Of a stretch of 7,234 bases of DNA, positions 1-7,234 are shown in pieces. This DNA is from CAZCDM01 sp964497475 (lineage in GTDB: Bacteria > Planctomycetota > Phycisphaerae > SM23-33). The first letter of the stretch is position 1; each line of letters begins with the position of its first letter. A program made the position numbers and the translations under genes. The notes beneath the pieces were generated by a model. The model was not told where the DNA came from and did not search any database. It saw only the letters and a list, made by a program, of their open reading frames with translations. The stretch is from the NCBI GenBank assembly GCA_964497475.1, contig CAZCDM010000121.1, positions 1 through 7,234 of the forward strand, written 5' to 3'.

Positions 1-2035
1 ATACCACGGTCTGGCGGCCGATTCCTTATTCTGCCGGTGAGAAATGCGGGCTAGGAACTCTCCGGCGACCATGCCGATAAACAGGGGCTTGAATCGGCGG
101 TAAGTATGGATGCCACCGAATTTCATCGTGAGGAACTTGCAGGCGCAGCCGACCAGGAAGCTCGGGGCCAGCATGCCCGTGGCGAACGTGCCCCAGACCA
201 GGAAGAGCACCGGGTGGATCGGCCAGCGGTGGAAGCGCAGTCGCATCGCCGTGCAGGCCAGCACCAACGCGGTACCGATCAGGGCCGACCATGCGAAGGT
301 CGGATCGATCTGCATTTTGCTGATGTCGAAGTTGTACCACTGGCCGGGGTGGAACTGCTCGGCCTGGCGGAGTTCTTTCTGGAGGTACTCGAAGGGGAAG
401 CGGGCGGCGACGTTGGCCCAGATGTAGACTCCGCCGCCGTAGTTGTACTGGATCCAGAGGGTCACGAAGACGCCCACCACCAGGGCCAGCAGTACCGCGA
501 CGATCAGCCAGACGTTCAGCCGGGCCGGTCGGATCTTGTGCGACTCGCTGAATCGCATGGCCGTTGCGGCCAGGGGCATGAGCGTGGTCCGCGGGTCGAG
601 CGTCAGCACCACGCTGAGCATCGCCAGTATGATGAACATGTTCGGCCCCAGGGCGGATATGCCAAACAGTCCGATCAGCACGGCAGCTCCCTGCCAGATC
701 GGCTGAATGAAGAACAGCCCCGTCTCGACGTGAATGCGTGTCATCACCAGGAACATCAGCCCGGTGAGCATCACGATGAGGATCGCCAGCAGCCAGTTCA
801 ACCCCGCGACGGTAATCAGCAGGACGACCATGGCGACACTGCACGCCAGGGCGATGCGGAAGGCCCAGACGACATGGCGTTGGATGGAGTCGCGGATGGG
901 GATGAAAAACGCCGCGCGCAGCACGTCCCAGTAGAACCGCCGGCCGATGTAGAAGATCATCAGAGCCATGCCGAAATAGGCCCCGAATCGCAGGGAGTTT
1001 TCCACGCCGCCTTCCAGCCAGCCTGAGGAGAGGTCCACTGAGGTCAGTGTGGTCACGCCGACAAAGGTCAGCCCCCAGACGTAGTTGCTGATGCCGACCG
1101 ATAGACTGATCTGCGTACTGACGAAATAGGCCAGCCCGATGGCGGTGAAGAAAAAGCAGGGGTACCGCATCGCACGGGAGTTGGGCATTTCGTAGAAGAT
1201 CGACCATTTCTTGCCCAGGATGTTCAGATCGAGAGTCAGTGGGACGTTGATGAAATCGTTGTACCAACTCTGCAGGCCGTTGATGAGGTGAATGCCCAGC
1301 ACCAGCCCCAGGCCGATCCAGAAAATGCGATTTTTGAAGATGCTCGGGAAGTGCCCATCGCCCGAGCCTTCGATCAGCTCGCTGGCCAGGTCGGCCACCG
1401 GATAGCGCAGACGTTCCCTGTGCGCCCACTGGTGGTGCAAGACCAGCACGAGGGCAATGCCCGCCACGAACGTCAGGGCAATAAACGGCACCCAGAACGA
1501 CAGCGGCCCGATCCACGCATACCAGGGCAGGTCGGAAAAGCCCAGCCGGCGGATCTGCCCCGTGCCACTCTTGAAGTTGATGATGACATCCTGGGAAGCG
1601 GCGGTTTTTTACCTGGGTGGGCGTGAGGTTTTCTTCGCCGGGTTGAGGCGGATGATTCATGGGCCGGACGAGCATGTTCGACGGGGCGTAGTCGAGCAGT
1701 TGCTGGTCCTGCCAGGATTTCTTGATGTTCTCATTGAACGAGGGCAGGGCGAGGTTTGCGGTGAAGGTCCACATCAGCCCCGGGCCTGGAATGACCGCCG
1801 CCATGAGCATGAGCGACGCGATGACGCACCACTCCGAGGCCTTGAACCGCAGCCACTTCACGCCGCGCATCAAGGGGTTGATCAGCAGCAGGCCGAGTAC
1901 CAGCAGGCCATACACGCTGACCGGCACGAGGTCCGACGCGAGGTAGGTCTGGTTCATGACCCAGTCGTTGAAGTACCCGAAGCAGGCCAGCACAAGCCCC
2001 AGGACCAGGCCGATGAGTATCGCGCGGAGGGTCAT
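1..2035 (-). CDS. DUF6785-type (OPT-like) membrane protein, frameshifted and cut by the window edge
   Basis: This encodes a second polytopic membrane protein, about 678 codons to the window edge, with no stop reached. Residues 1-142 match what I remember of the DUF6785 N-terminus: a helix (1-22), YFNDWV (21-26), further helices to about 90, and LRFKASEW (62-69). At an A6 tract (plus-strand T6, 1605-1610) the coherent frame shifts by +1. After dropping one A the chain reads on as SDLPWYAWIGPLSFW, then the OPT-like loop RERLRYPVADL (206-216), several hydrophobic helices, RIHVETGLFF, LDPRTTLMP (559-567), LWIQYNYGGG, WPIHP (604-608) and a C-terminal block KFLTMKFGGIHTYRRF (633-648), which parallels that of gene 4867-2846. 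Without the correction, reading continues in a wrong, Arg/His/Pro-rich frame to a stop at 26-28, giving a 669-residue chimera that should not be trusted. Cause: sequencing or assembly indel, true mutation or slippage. Substrate unknown. Confidence 0.75.
1605..1610 (-). other. Apparent +1 frameshift site at an A6 tract
   Basis: The minus strand reads GTA AAA AAC CGC in the frame of the N-terminal part. The conserved-looking continuation needs GTA AAA ACC GCC, meaning one A fewer or a +1 (equivalently -2) shift. The change of frame falls at codon 143-144, in a hydrophilic loop. A homopolymer length error is the simplest explanation; a real mutation or transcriptional slippage on the A run is possible. 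Confidence 0.75.
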
Positions 2036-2043
2036 GGGCGAAG

Positions 2044-2048
2044 CTCCC
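2044..2048 (-). promoter_or_regulatory. Shine-Dalgarno site of the second membrane-protein gene
   Basis: On the minus strand GGGAG lies 8 bases before the ATG at 2035. It decides the start: the same frame remains open upstream into the ATPase gene (to 2251), but that extension is an out-of-frame reading of the ATPase plus a His-rich reading of the spacer. The protein beginning MTLRAILIGL starts directly with a membrane segment, as expected for this family. Confidence 0.7.
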
Positions 2049-2100
2049 GGGGTGCGGTGGCGGATCGGTTCGTGATGGTGGTGGTGTGGGTCATGATGGG

Positions 2101-2838
2101 TCAGCCGACGTGGCCGACGCGGATGTTCATCTCGCTGCGTTTCTGGAGGCGGTCCTGCGTGCCGTCCTTGATCCAGAGAATCCGGTCGGAGGTGTCGAGC
2201 ATTTTGTGGTCGTGGGTGGCGGTGATGATGGTGACGTTGTGTTCGTCGCACAGCCGGCGGAGGATGCGGATGATGTCCTCGCCGGTGTGGAGGTCGAGGT
2301 TGGCGGTGGGCTCGTCGGCCAGGATGATGGTGGGGTTCATCGCCAGGGCGTGAGCAATGGCGACGCGTTGCTGCTGGCCGCCGGAGAGCTCATCGGGCCG
2401 ATGATGGAAGCGGTGACCCAGGCCGACCTCGTCGAGGACTTCCCTGGCCCGGCGGTCGCACTCGCTCAGCCCCGCACCGGAAAGCTGGATCGGCAGCATG
2501 ACGTTTCGCAGGGCCGTCAATGATTCGATGAGGTTGAACGCCTGGAACACATAGCCGATGTGGTGGTTGCGGATGTAGGACAGCTGCGAGGCGCTCTGGG
2601 TCGTCAGGTCGATCCCGCCGATGGTCACCGAGCCGGTGGTGGGCTTATCCAAGGCACCGATCATGTTAAACAGTGTGCTCTTGCCCGAGCCGCTGGGACC
2701 CATGACCGAGAGATACTCGCCCTGGAAGATGTCCAGGTTGATGTCGTACAGTGCATGGACGGTCTGGCCGCCCATGCGGTACTGTTTGGACAGGTCGCGG
2801 CAGGAGATGAGGATGTCTTGTGGGGTTGGGTTGGTCAT
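2101..2838 (-). CDS. ABC transporter ATP-binding protein (LolD/MacB type)
   Basis: A complete 245-residue nucleotide-binding subunit; it should dimerise on the cytoplasmic face and drive the FtsX-type permease encoded two genes upstream. All ATPase elements are visible: Walker A GPSGSGKST (47-55), Q-loop glutamine 99 in YVFQAFNLI, signature LSGGQ (151-155) followed by QQRVAIAHAL, Walker B IILADEP (171-177) with catalytic Glu176, D-loop ANLD (179-182) and switch histidine 209 in ATHD. The LSGGQQQRVAIA and ADEPTANLD strings and the length are typical of the LolD/MacB/FtsE group that pairs with FtsX-type permeases. The usual arginine of the 'AIARAL' stretch is histidine here, a minor variation. 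Translation starts 7 bases after the preceding stop with no clear Shine-Dalgarno sequence, suggesting translational coupling. Nothing suggests inactivation. Confidence 0.95.
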   Translation of the reverse strand: MTNPTPQDILISCRDLSKQYRMGGQTVHALYDINLDIFQGEYLSVMGPSGSGKSTLFNMIGALDKPTTGSVTIGGIDLTTQSASQLSYIRNHHIGYVFQAFNLIESLTALRNVMLPIQLSGAGLSECDRRAREVLDEVGLGHRFHHRPDELSGGQQQRVAIAHALAMNPTIILADEPTANLDLHTGEDIIRILRRLCDEHNVTIITATHDHKMLDTSDRILWIKDGTQDRLQKRSEMNIRVGHVG

Positions 2839-2845
2839 GGCTTGG

Positions 2846-4867
2846 TCAGTAGGGGATTTTGATCACCGATTTCGACAGGAATACGATGCCCACGCCCAGG
2901 ACGGTAATCAGCCCCATGCCGCAGGTAAAGCCCGCCGCGACGACGGGGATATACTGTCGCCACTTCAGGCCCATGCGTTTTTCGAAGTAGAATCGCCCGA
3001 CGCAGGCGCCGATGAACTGGGGCAGCACGGCGTGGGGGAGGGTTTGGTTGAGGCCTCGGACCATGCCGTACATCAGCATGGTCGGCACGTGCAGCAGCGC
3101 CAGCAGCCCGAACAGCACCAGGCCGAACCCGGTTCCGGCTCCAAGATATTTCCAGTTGAACGCCTGCTCGAAGGTACTGAAGCGTCCGAGCGTGGAGCTG
3201 AAGATGATCGACTGGTTTGCCGCCTGCAGCTCCCACATCTTATCGGCGAAGGGATACTGCGGCCCGGGGATCGGCGCCAGCGACCAGATGAACTGGGCGA
3301 AGAGGATGGAGGCAATCAGCACCAGCGGTACGAGGAAGATCGTCGCCTTCCAGATCGACCAGAACCGCGTGCCGGTCAGCTCGGCCTGGCGGTAAAAGAC
3401 CGTGGCCACGCCATAGTTGGCCAGGGGAATCGGCAGGAACCAAATGGCCACGCCCCCCGAATAGCCCGAGAGGATGAACGCGGCCTCGCGGACCATGGGA
3501 ATTTCCACGACCTGCCCGGCCATGCCTTCCAGGCGGGCGGTGACGTAGCTGATCATCGGCGTATAGAGGAAGCCGAAAAACAGCAGCGCCAGCATGACCC
3601 CGCCGTGCCAGTGCACGAGGAACCCGCTGACGATGATGTACAGGCTCGTCGAGACGAGGTAGACGGCGATGATCCAGGGGGTGCGGATATCGCCTCGGCC
3701 GGGGGGTACGCCGTAGAGGTCTTCGTCGTCATCGCCGCCGGTGTGGCGTTGCTCGGCCATGCGGCGGCGGTTGGCGCGGATGTGGCGGAAGACGCTGACA
3801 ATGCCCGCAATGGCTATGGCGACCGAGACGCCAATGGAGAAGCTCAGATAGAAGTCGACATTGTTGAGGTAGAGGGTGTCGACTGTCCCCATGCCGGTTT
3901 CCCAGCTGGAGAGAATGCCCGCCTTGTACAGCAGCGGGTTGGCCACCATCGTCACGATCAGGCCGATGAAGGCGCCGAGCATCGCAAAGAACGGCAGGAC
4001 CATGCCAACGATGAAGTTCTGGATGTTCCAGCTCCAGCCGGTCGCGAAGGCCGGCAGGTAGTTGCCCGTTTTGGGCGTCCAGTCGCTGAAGGGAATCGGC
4101 AGGATGGAAATCGGCCGGCCGAGGATCGCGCCGCTGATGGCCGGCAGGGCGAGGTAGATTGTCCCGAAGGCCAAGCCCATCACCGCACCGATACTGAAGA
4201 CCCGCCATCGCCAGCCTTCCTTGACGTCAGCCGTCTTGCCCTCCTCGCTTTGCTGCTCGGCCAGGGCCATAATGCCCTGGGCCCCGATGGGAGCCATGGG
4301 GAAGGGGAGTTTTTCGATATCGCTGGCCAGACGGAACAGTCCGTAGGAAAGGACCTTGGTGTTGATCTGCCCGAAGACGGTCTGGAAGATCAGCAGCCCC
4401 AGGGCCGGCAGCCAGACCGGGTTGAAGAAGTTCCGCTCAGCGAGGATGTCCGGATCGGTCGGGGCGACCCAGAACGGGAGGGTGTCGACAATGCCCGAGC
4501 CGGTGGCCGCCTTGGACTGTGCGAAGAACTGCATATACAGCAGCCGAACCGGCCCGAAGCCGATGCCCCCCGCAGCCATCAGTGCACCGGCCATGTAAAA
4601 GAGGACAAAAATCTCCGAGCGTTTGAGGTTGCTATGTGCCCGGCGGGCCACTTCGATAAAGAGAATCACCGTGACCCACTGGGCGGCCGGGCCCACGCCG
4701 ATACCGGCCAGCAACTGCATGTACATCGCACCGGGCACCATCAGCAGGGCAATGAAAATTGCCCCGGCCAGGCTCGTCCAACTGAATCCATCCTCGAACG
4801 TATCGGGGACCTCCATCAGGCTGCGATAGCGCTCCAGCTCTTTGTCGATGCGTGGTTGCTTAGCCAT
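2846..4867 (-). CDS. OPT-like / DUF6785-type polytopic membrane protein (putative peptide transporter)
   Basis: A 673-residue integral membrane protein with roughly a dozen or more hydrophobic segments from about residue 33 to 665. The loop motif EKLPFPMAPIGAQ (185-197) resembles the 'E-x-L-P-F/Y-P' signature of the oligopeptide transporter (OPT) superfamily. The C-terminal block at 616-652 (GRFYFEKRMGLKWRQYIP inside it) is shared in form with the second membrane protein of this window (gene 2035-1). The N-terminus (1-29) is charged and cytoplasmic-looking, with no cleavable signal peptide. A basic then acidic loop, RHIRANRRRM to GGDDDEDLYG (361-386), interrupts the bundle near its middle and is probably cytoplasmic. 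Start chosen from the ATG with AAGGA 8 bases upstream; it ends in TGA, 7 bases before the ATPase gene. Planctomycete homologues are, as I recall, usually labelled 'peptide transporter', but I know of no experimental substrate. Solute transporter or membrane partner of the ABC complex are both possible. Confidence 0.75.
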   Translation of the reverse strand: MAKQPRIDKELERYRSLMEVPDTFEDGFSWTSLAGAIFIALLMVPGAMYMQLLAGIGVGPAAQWVTVILFIEVARRAHSNLKRSEIFVLFYMAGALMAAGGIGFGPVRLLYMQFFAQSKAATGSGIVDTLPFWVAPTDPDILAERNFFNPVWLPALGLLIFQTVFGQINTKVLSYGLFRLASDIEKLPFPMAPIGAQGIMALAEQQSEEGKTADVKEGWRWRVFSIGAVMGLAFGTIYLALPAISGAILGRPISILPIPFSDWTPKTGNYLPAFATGWSWNIQNFIVGMVLPFFAMLGAFIGLIVTMVANPLLYKAGILSSWETGMGTVDTLYLNNVDFYLSFSIGVSVAIAIAGIVSVFRHIRANRRRMAEQRHTGGDDDEDLYGVPPGRGDIRTPWIIAVYLVSTSLYIIVSGFLVHWHGGVMLALLFFGFLYTPMISYVTARLEGMAGQVVEIPMVREAAFILSGYSGGVAIWFLPIPLANYGVATVFYRQAELTGTRFWSIWKATIFLVPLVLIASILFAQFIWSLAPIPGPQYPFADKMWELQAANQSIIFSSTLGRFSTFEQAFNWKYLGAGTGFGLVLFGLLALLHVPTMLMYGMVRGLNQTLPHAVLPQFIGACVGRFYFEKRMGLKWRQYIPVVAAGFTCGMGLITVLGVGIVFLSKSVIKIPY

Positions 4868-7121
4868 CGGCCTGTTCCTTGGGTGGGGTCGTCGGGTTCG
4901 GGTCGAAGGGGCGGGTGGGGAAGTCCTCCCAGGCGTCGAAGGTGCGCTGGCGGTAGGTGTCCATCACCTCCGGCGGCAGCGACCGCCAGATCAGGAACTG
5001 CTTGCGGAGCCCGTTGATGAACAGGCGGTTGGATCGTCGCCAGTCGCCTCGCGTGCCGCTGCGCCGGCGGATGACGATGCGGACTTCGTCAATGCCTTCG
5101 ATGTCGCTGGGCTGAGCGAGCATGGCGAAGGTCTGTGTCACGCCCAGGTCCATCGGCGCCAAGGCGACGTCGGCCTGGAAGGCGAGCATGTCATTGGTCT
5201 GCTGGAGGAAGATTTCATTGTGCAGGTTGGCAAACTCGCCCAGGGCTGCGTCGGAGTAGCTGTCAAAATGTTCCTTGAGGAAGCTCACCATGCCCGTGAT
5301 GTCATACGCGGAAACCGTAAAGGGGAAGACCAGGTCGTAGAGGTCGCCGTCGGGCTGGGGGATTTTCCATCGCCGCTGGATGCCGGGGTTGGCGCTGCGA
5401 GAGGCTTTGATGGCAGGCCAGAGCGTGGAGATCATCACCGTGCCCATGACGATGAGGATGGTGACGACGGCGTTGGTCGAGCTGTAGTTCATGGCCGGGA
5501 CGTCGAGCAGCCCCAGGCTGCCCAGCCAGGCCATCAGCCGGGCCACCACCTGCCCCAGCAGGTAGCCGCCCATGCCGCCGACGACGGCATAGACGCCGGC
5601 CTCGGCAAAGAACAACCCGCCGACATGCACCGGCGCCAGGCCCAGTGAGCTGAAGGTGTAGATTTCTTTCTCGCGGTCGGAGACGCTGCCGAGCATGGTG
5701 GCAAAGACGATCAGGCCGCCCAGGACGATGGGAATCAGCAGGTCTTTCCAGCCGCTGGCCTGGGCGATGGTGCGGAACATCATGCGGTAGACGCCGCCCT
5801 GGTAGCCGGCATAGGTTGGCAGGAGCATGGTCTCGGCGACTTTCTGTCCGATAGCTTGGATCTGTCCGGCGTCGCGGGGGTAGATGGTTATCGAGCGGAT
5901 GTTCCCGTCCATGAGCTCGGCCCGGCTGGGCGAAATCACGCAGACCATGTCCAGCGGGAACTCCACGAAGCGCGGGTTCTCCACATCGGGCACTTCGTCG
6001 ATGTCGTCCTCTTCGACGGACATATCGATGCTGGTGGGCGCCCCGCTGGAGGCGGCGTAGTTGATCGGCACGATGCGGGAGTCTTCCATCTGTCGCCAAC
6101 TCGCCAGGCGCGGCGTGATGCGACCGGCGTAGGTGAGGGTTTGGCCTTTCATCAGGACGTGTGCCTTGCCGATGTCACCTGGCCCCAGGCCCAGCGTTTT
6201 GGCCATGACGTCGGTGAGGAAAACCCCGTCGGAATCGAGCAGGTCCACGCGCCCTTGGACGATGGCTTCCATGCCGGGCTGGGATTGGATGTCGCGCCGG
6301 TCGAGCCCGATGGCCGCAGCCAGGGGGGCGATCTTCGAAACCTCTTCGTTGGTGGCCAGGAATTCCAGGTCGACCTCACGCTTTATGGCCAATTCCACCT
6401 GGGCGGTAGTCGGAGCGACCCACCAGCGGGGCACGACGGTGGCCTGGCGGCTCAGAAAGCCCCGCAGCATGTCATACTCCGCGGGGTTGATCGGCGACCA
6501 GAAGGCGTGGCGGACCATGATGCGGCCCGGCCCGTTGAGTGTGCCCTCGTAGGTCTGGCTGACGGCCCATTCCTGGCCGAAGGACGCGAAGGTCAGAATC
6601 GTGAAGGTCAGCAGGACGATCGTCGCGGCGGTGAGGATCGTCCGCAAGGCGCGGCGGCGCATTGTGGAAATGCCCATGTTCACCGCAGCCATCATCGTGC
6701 TGAGGCGGGAGAGGTCCATGGAGTGAACCGTCGAGGCCAATCCCTGCATTTTGCGAATTTCGTTCTGCAGCTTGCGGACCAGCACGAACACGACCAGCCC
6801 GGCCAGGAGGATAATCATGAACGCCAGGAAGATGATGATTGGGGTCGCGGCGATCTGGAAGGCCGGGTTGACCAGGTAGAGGATCAGGAACGTCAGCAGG
6901 AAAAAGCCGATGAACCAGGCGATCTGCCGGAAAATGTGCGGCGTACCGATGATGAGCCGCTCCAGGGCGAAGGCGAAGGGGATCGCCAGCAACAGCAGGA
7001 GCACCACGGCGGTGATCAGGTCGTTCATCACCCCGACCAGCGGCGGATAGGCCCTCCGGGCCAGAGCGGCCGATGCAGCCAGCTCGCCCATGTAGGCATC
7101 GAGGCCCTGGGTGACACCCAT
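4860..7121 (-). CDS. FtsX/MacB-type ABC transporter permease, probably 5'-incomplete
   Basis: This is the membrane subunit of an FtsX-family (type VII) ABC transporter; such proteins use ATP-driven conformational change to move or extract substrates at the cell envelope. Membrane segments are predicted at about residues 35-56, 66-85, 92-115 and 158-182. An extracytoplasmic domain follows (about 183-458), with an acidic patch at 368-383. The FtsX core lies at 461-575: a helix, then a coupling segment (SDREKEIYTFSSLGLAP, 481-497), then two more helices. A soluble C-terminal domain (about 583-753) is unusual for MacB or LolC. The RRRALRT motif before the fourth helix is cytoplasmic by the positive-inside rule, which places the N-terminus outside; the chain therefore probably needs an upstream signal or anchor. 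The first in-frame ATG (7121) has no good ribosome site, and coding-like sequence continues upstream to a TAA at 7196-7194, so the listed start is provisional. It ends in TAA overlapping the next gene by 8 bases. Family call firm; substrate unknown. Confidence 0.85.
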   Translation of the reverse strand: MGVTQGLDAYMGELAASAALARRAYPPLVGVMNDLITAVVLLLLLAIPFAFALERLIIGTPHIFRQIAWFIGFFLLTFLILYLVNPAFQIAATPIIIFLAFMIILLAGLVVFVLVRKLQNEIRKMQGLASTVHSMDLSRLSTMMAAVNMGISTMRRRALRTILTAATIVLLTFTILTFASFGQEWAVSQTYEGTLNGPGRIMVRHAFWSPINPAEYDMLRGFLSRQATVVPRWWVAPTTAQVELAIKREVDLEFLATNEEVSKIAPLAAAIGLDRRDIQSQPGMEAIVQGRVDLLDSDGVFLTDVMAKTLGLGPGDIGKAHVLMKGQTLTYAGRITPRLASWRQMEDSRIVPINYAASSGAPTSIDMSVEEDDIDEVPDVENPRFVEFPLDMVCVISPSRAELMDGNIRSITIYPRDAGQIQAIGQKVAETMLLPTYAGYQGGVYRMMFRTIAQASGWKDLLIPIVLGGLIVFATMLGSVSDREKEIYTFSSLGLAPVHVGGLFFAEAGVYAVVGGMGGYLLGQVVARLMAWLGSLGLLDVPAMNYSSTNAVVTILIVMGTVMISTLWPAIKASRSANPGIQRRWKIPQPDGDLYDLVFPFTVSAYDITGMVSFLKEHFDSYSDAALGEFANLHNEIFLQQTNDMLAFQADVALAPMDLGVTQTFAMLAQPSDIEGIDEVRIVIRRRSGTRGDWRRSNRLFINGLRKQFLIWRSLPPEVMDTYRQRTFDAWEDFPTRPFDPNPTTPPKEQADG
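4876..4880 (-). promoter_or_regulatory. Shine-Dalgarno site of the OPT-like gene
   Basis: On the minus strand AAGGA lies 8 bases before the ATG at 4867, inside the last codons of the permease gene. It fixes the start of the downstream membrane protein. Together with the ATGGCTAA overlap it indicates independent or reinitiated translation on the same mRNA. Confidence 0.7.
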
Positions 7122-7193
7122 CGCCTCGGCGTCCTGGTATTGGTCGCGGGCCCGGCCGTTGATGGTGGTCAGCGATTCCTGGGACAGGGGTAT
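7122..7193 (-). other. Likely coding extension upstream of the permease ATG
   Basis: The permease frame stays open for 24 codons above the first ATG, back to a TAA at 7196-7194; a second in-frame stop (TGA) lies at 7205-7203. The codons read as a hydrophilic, Gln/Asp/Ala-rich, helix-like segment (including INGRARDQYQDAEA) that runs smoothly into the helix before the first membrane span. As I remember them, related planctomycete permeases carry a long extracytoplasmic N-terminal region in this position. No ATG, GTG or TTG start lies in this stretch. I infer that the native gene started further upstream and that the frame is broken near 7187-7205, or that the window ends in an assembly junction. 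A chance open frame remains possible. Confidence 0.4.
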
Positions 7194-7234
7194 TTACTTG
7201 ACTCAGGTGCCTCTATATCTTGTGTTTTCGGCGC

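Noticed and set aside
26..1604. Arg/His/Pro-rich C-terminal continuation of the frame that starts at 2035
   Set aside because: The neighbouring frame encodes clean membrane helices and family motifs over the same stretch; the Arg/His/Pro-rich reading is the out-of-frame product of the shift at 1605-1610.
1603..1610. Programmed -1 frameshifting at the A AAA AAC heptamer
   Set aside because: The heptamer fits the -1 slippery rule, but a -1 shift leads to the wrong frame; the coherent continuation needs +1 (or -2).
2036..2251. His-rich N-terminal extension (a run of five His codons) upstream of the second membrane protein, as a metal-binding segment
   Set aside because: It reads through the ATPase gene out of frame and the spacer; GGGAG 8 bases before the ATG at 2035 gives a better start.
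2621..5017. A 798-codon open frame on the plus strand, and other long plus-strand frames (e.g. 106-1026, 4842-5648)
   Set aside because: They are antisense to genes with clear motifs, and their products are rich in His, Asp, Gln, Arg and Gly without domains or membrane segments, as expected for shadows of GC-rich genes.
7198..7226. Plus-strand promoter: TTGACT followed by TATATC
   Set aside because: The spacing between the two boxes is only 10 bases, far short of 16-18, and no plus-strand gene follows in the window.

Overview
The window is a single, tightly packed, GC-rich gene block (roughly 60-65% G+C by eye) with all four recognisable genes on the minus strand, so transcription runs from high to low coordinates. 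Long open frames on the plus strand are antisense shadows. The protein families and the GC-rich style suggest a Planctomycetota bacterium, perhaps Phycisphaerae-like. This is inferred from remembered family resemblance, not from a marker gene.

Layout in transcription order: (1) 7121-4860, a large FtsX/MacB-type ABC permease with three extra N-terminal membrane segments and a long soluble C-terminal domain. Its real start probably lies upstream of the first in-frame ATG. (2) 4867-2846, a polytopic membrane protein resembling the OPT (oligopeptide transporter) superfamily and the DUF6785-type 'peptide transporter' proteins. It overlaps gene 1 by 8 bases. (3) 2838-2101, a complete LolD/MacB-type ABC ATPase starting 7 bases after gene 2. 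(4) 2035-1, a second OPT-like/DUF6785-type membrane protein with its own Shine-Dalgarno sequence. It runs off the left edge and carries an apparent single-base frameshift at an A6 tract (T6 on the plus strand, 1605-1610).

The spacing (8-base overlap, 7-base gap, 65-base gap) indicates one operon. The ATPase and the FtsX permease form a plausible type VII ABC machine. The two OPT-like proteins would be co-produced membrane partners or substrate carriers. A combination of one FtsX-type ABC pump with two OPT-like proteins is not a textbook system, and it is the most interesting thing in the window; its substrate cannot be read from the sequence.

There is no stretch over 300 bases without a gene. 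I saw no tRNA, rRNA, CRISPR array, insertion sequence or convincing promoter or terminator. Both ends of the window look slightly disturbed: a stop, frame break and AT-rich patch near 7190-7234, and an unexpected hydrophilic tail at 1-47. This would fit contig ends, although real breaks are also possible.
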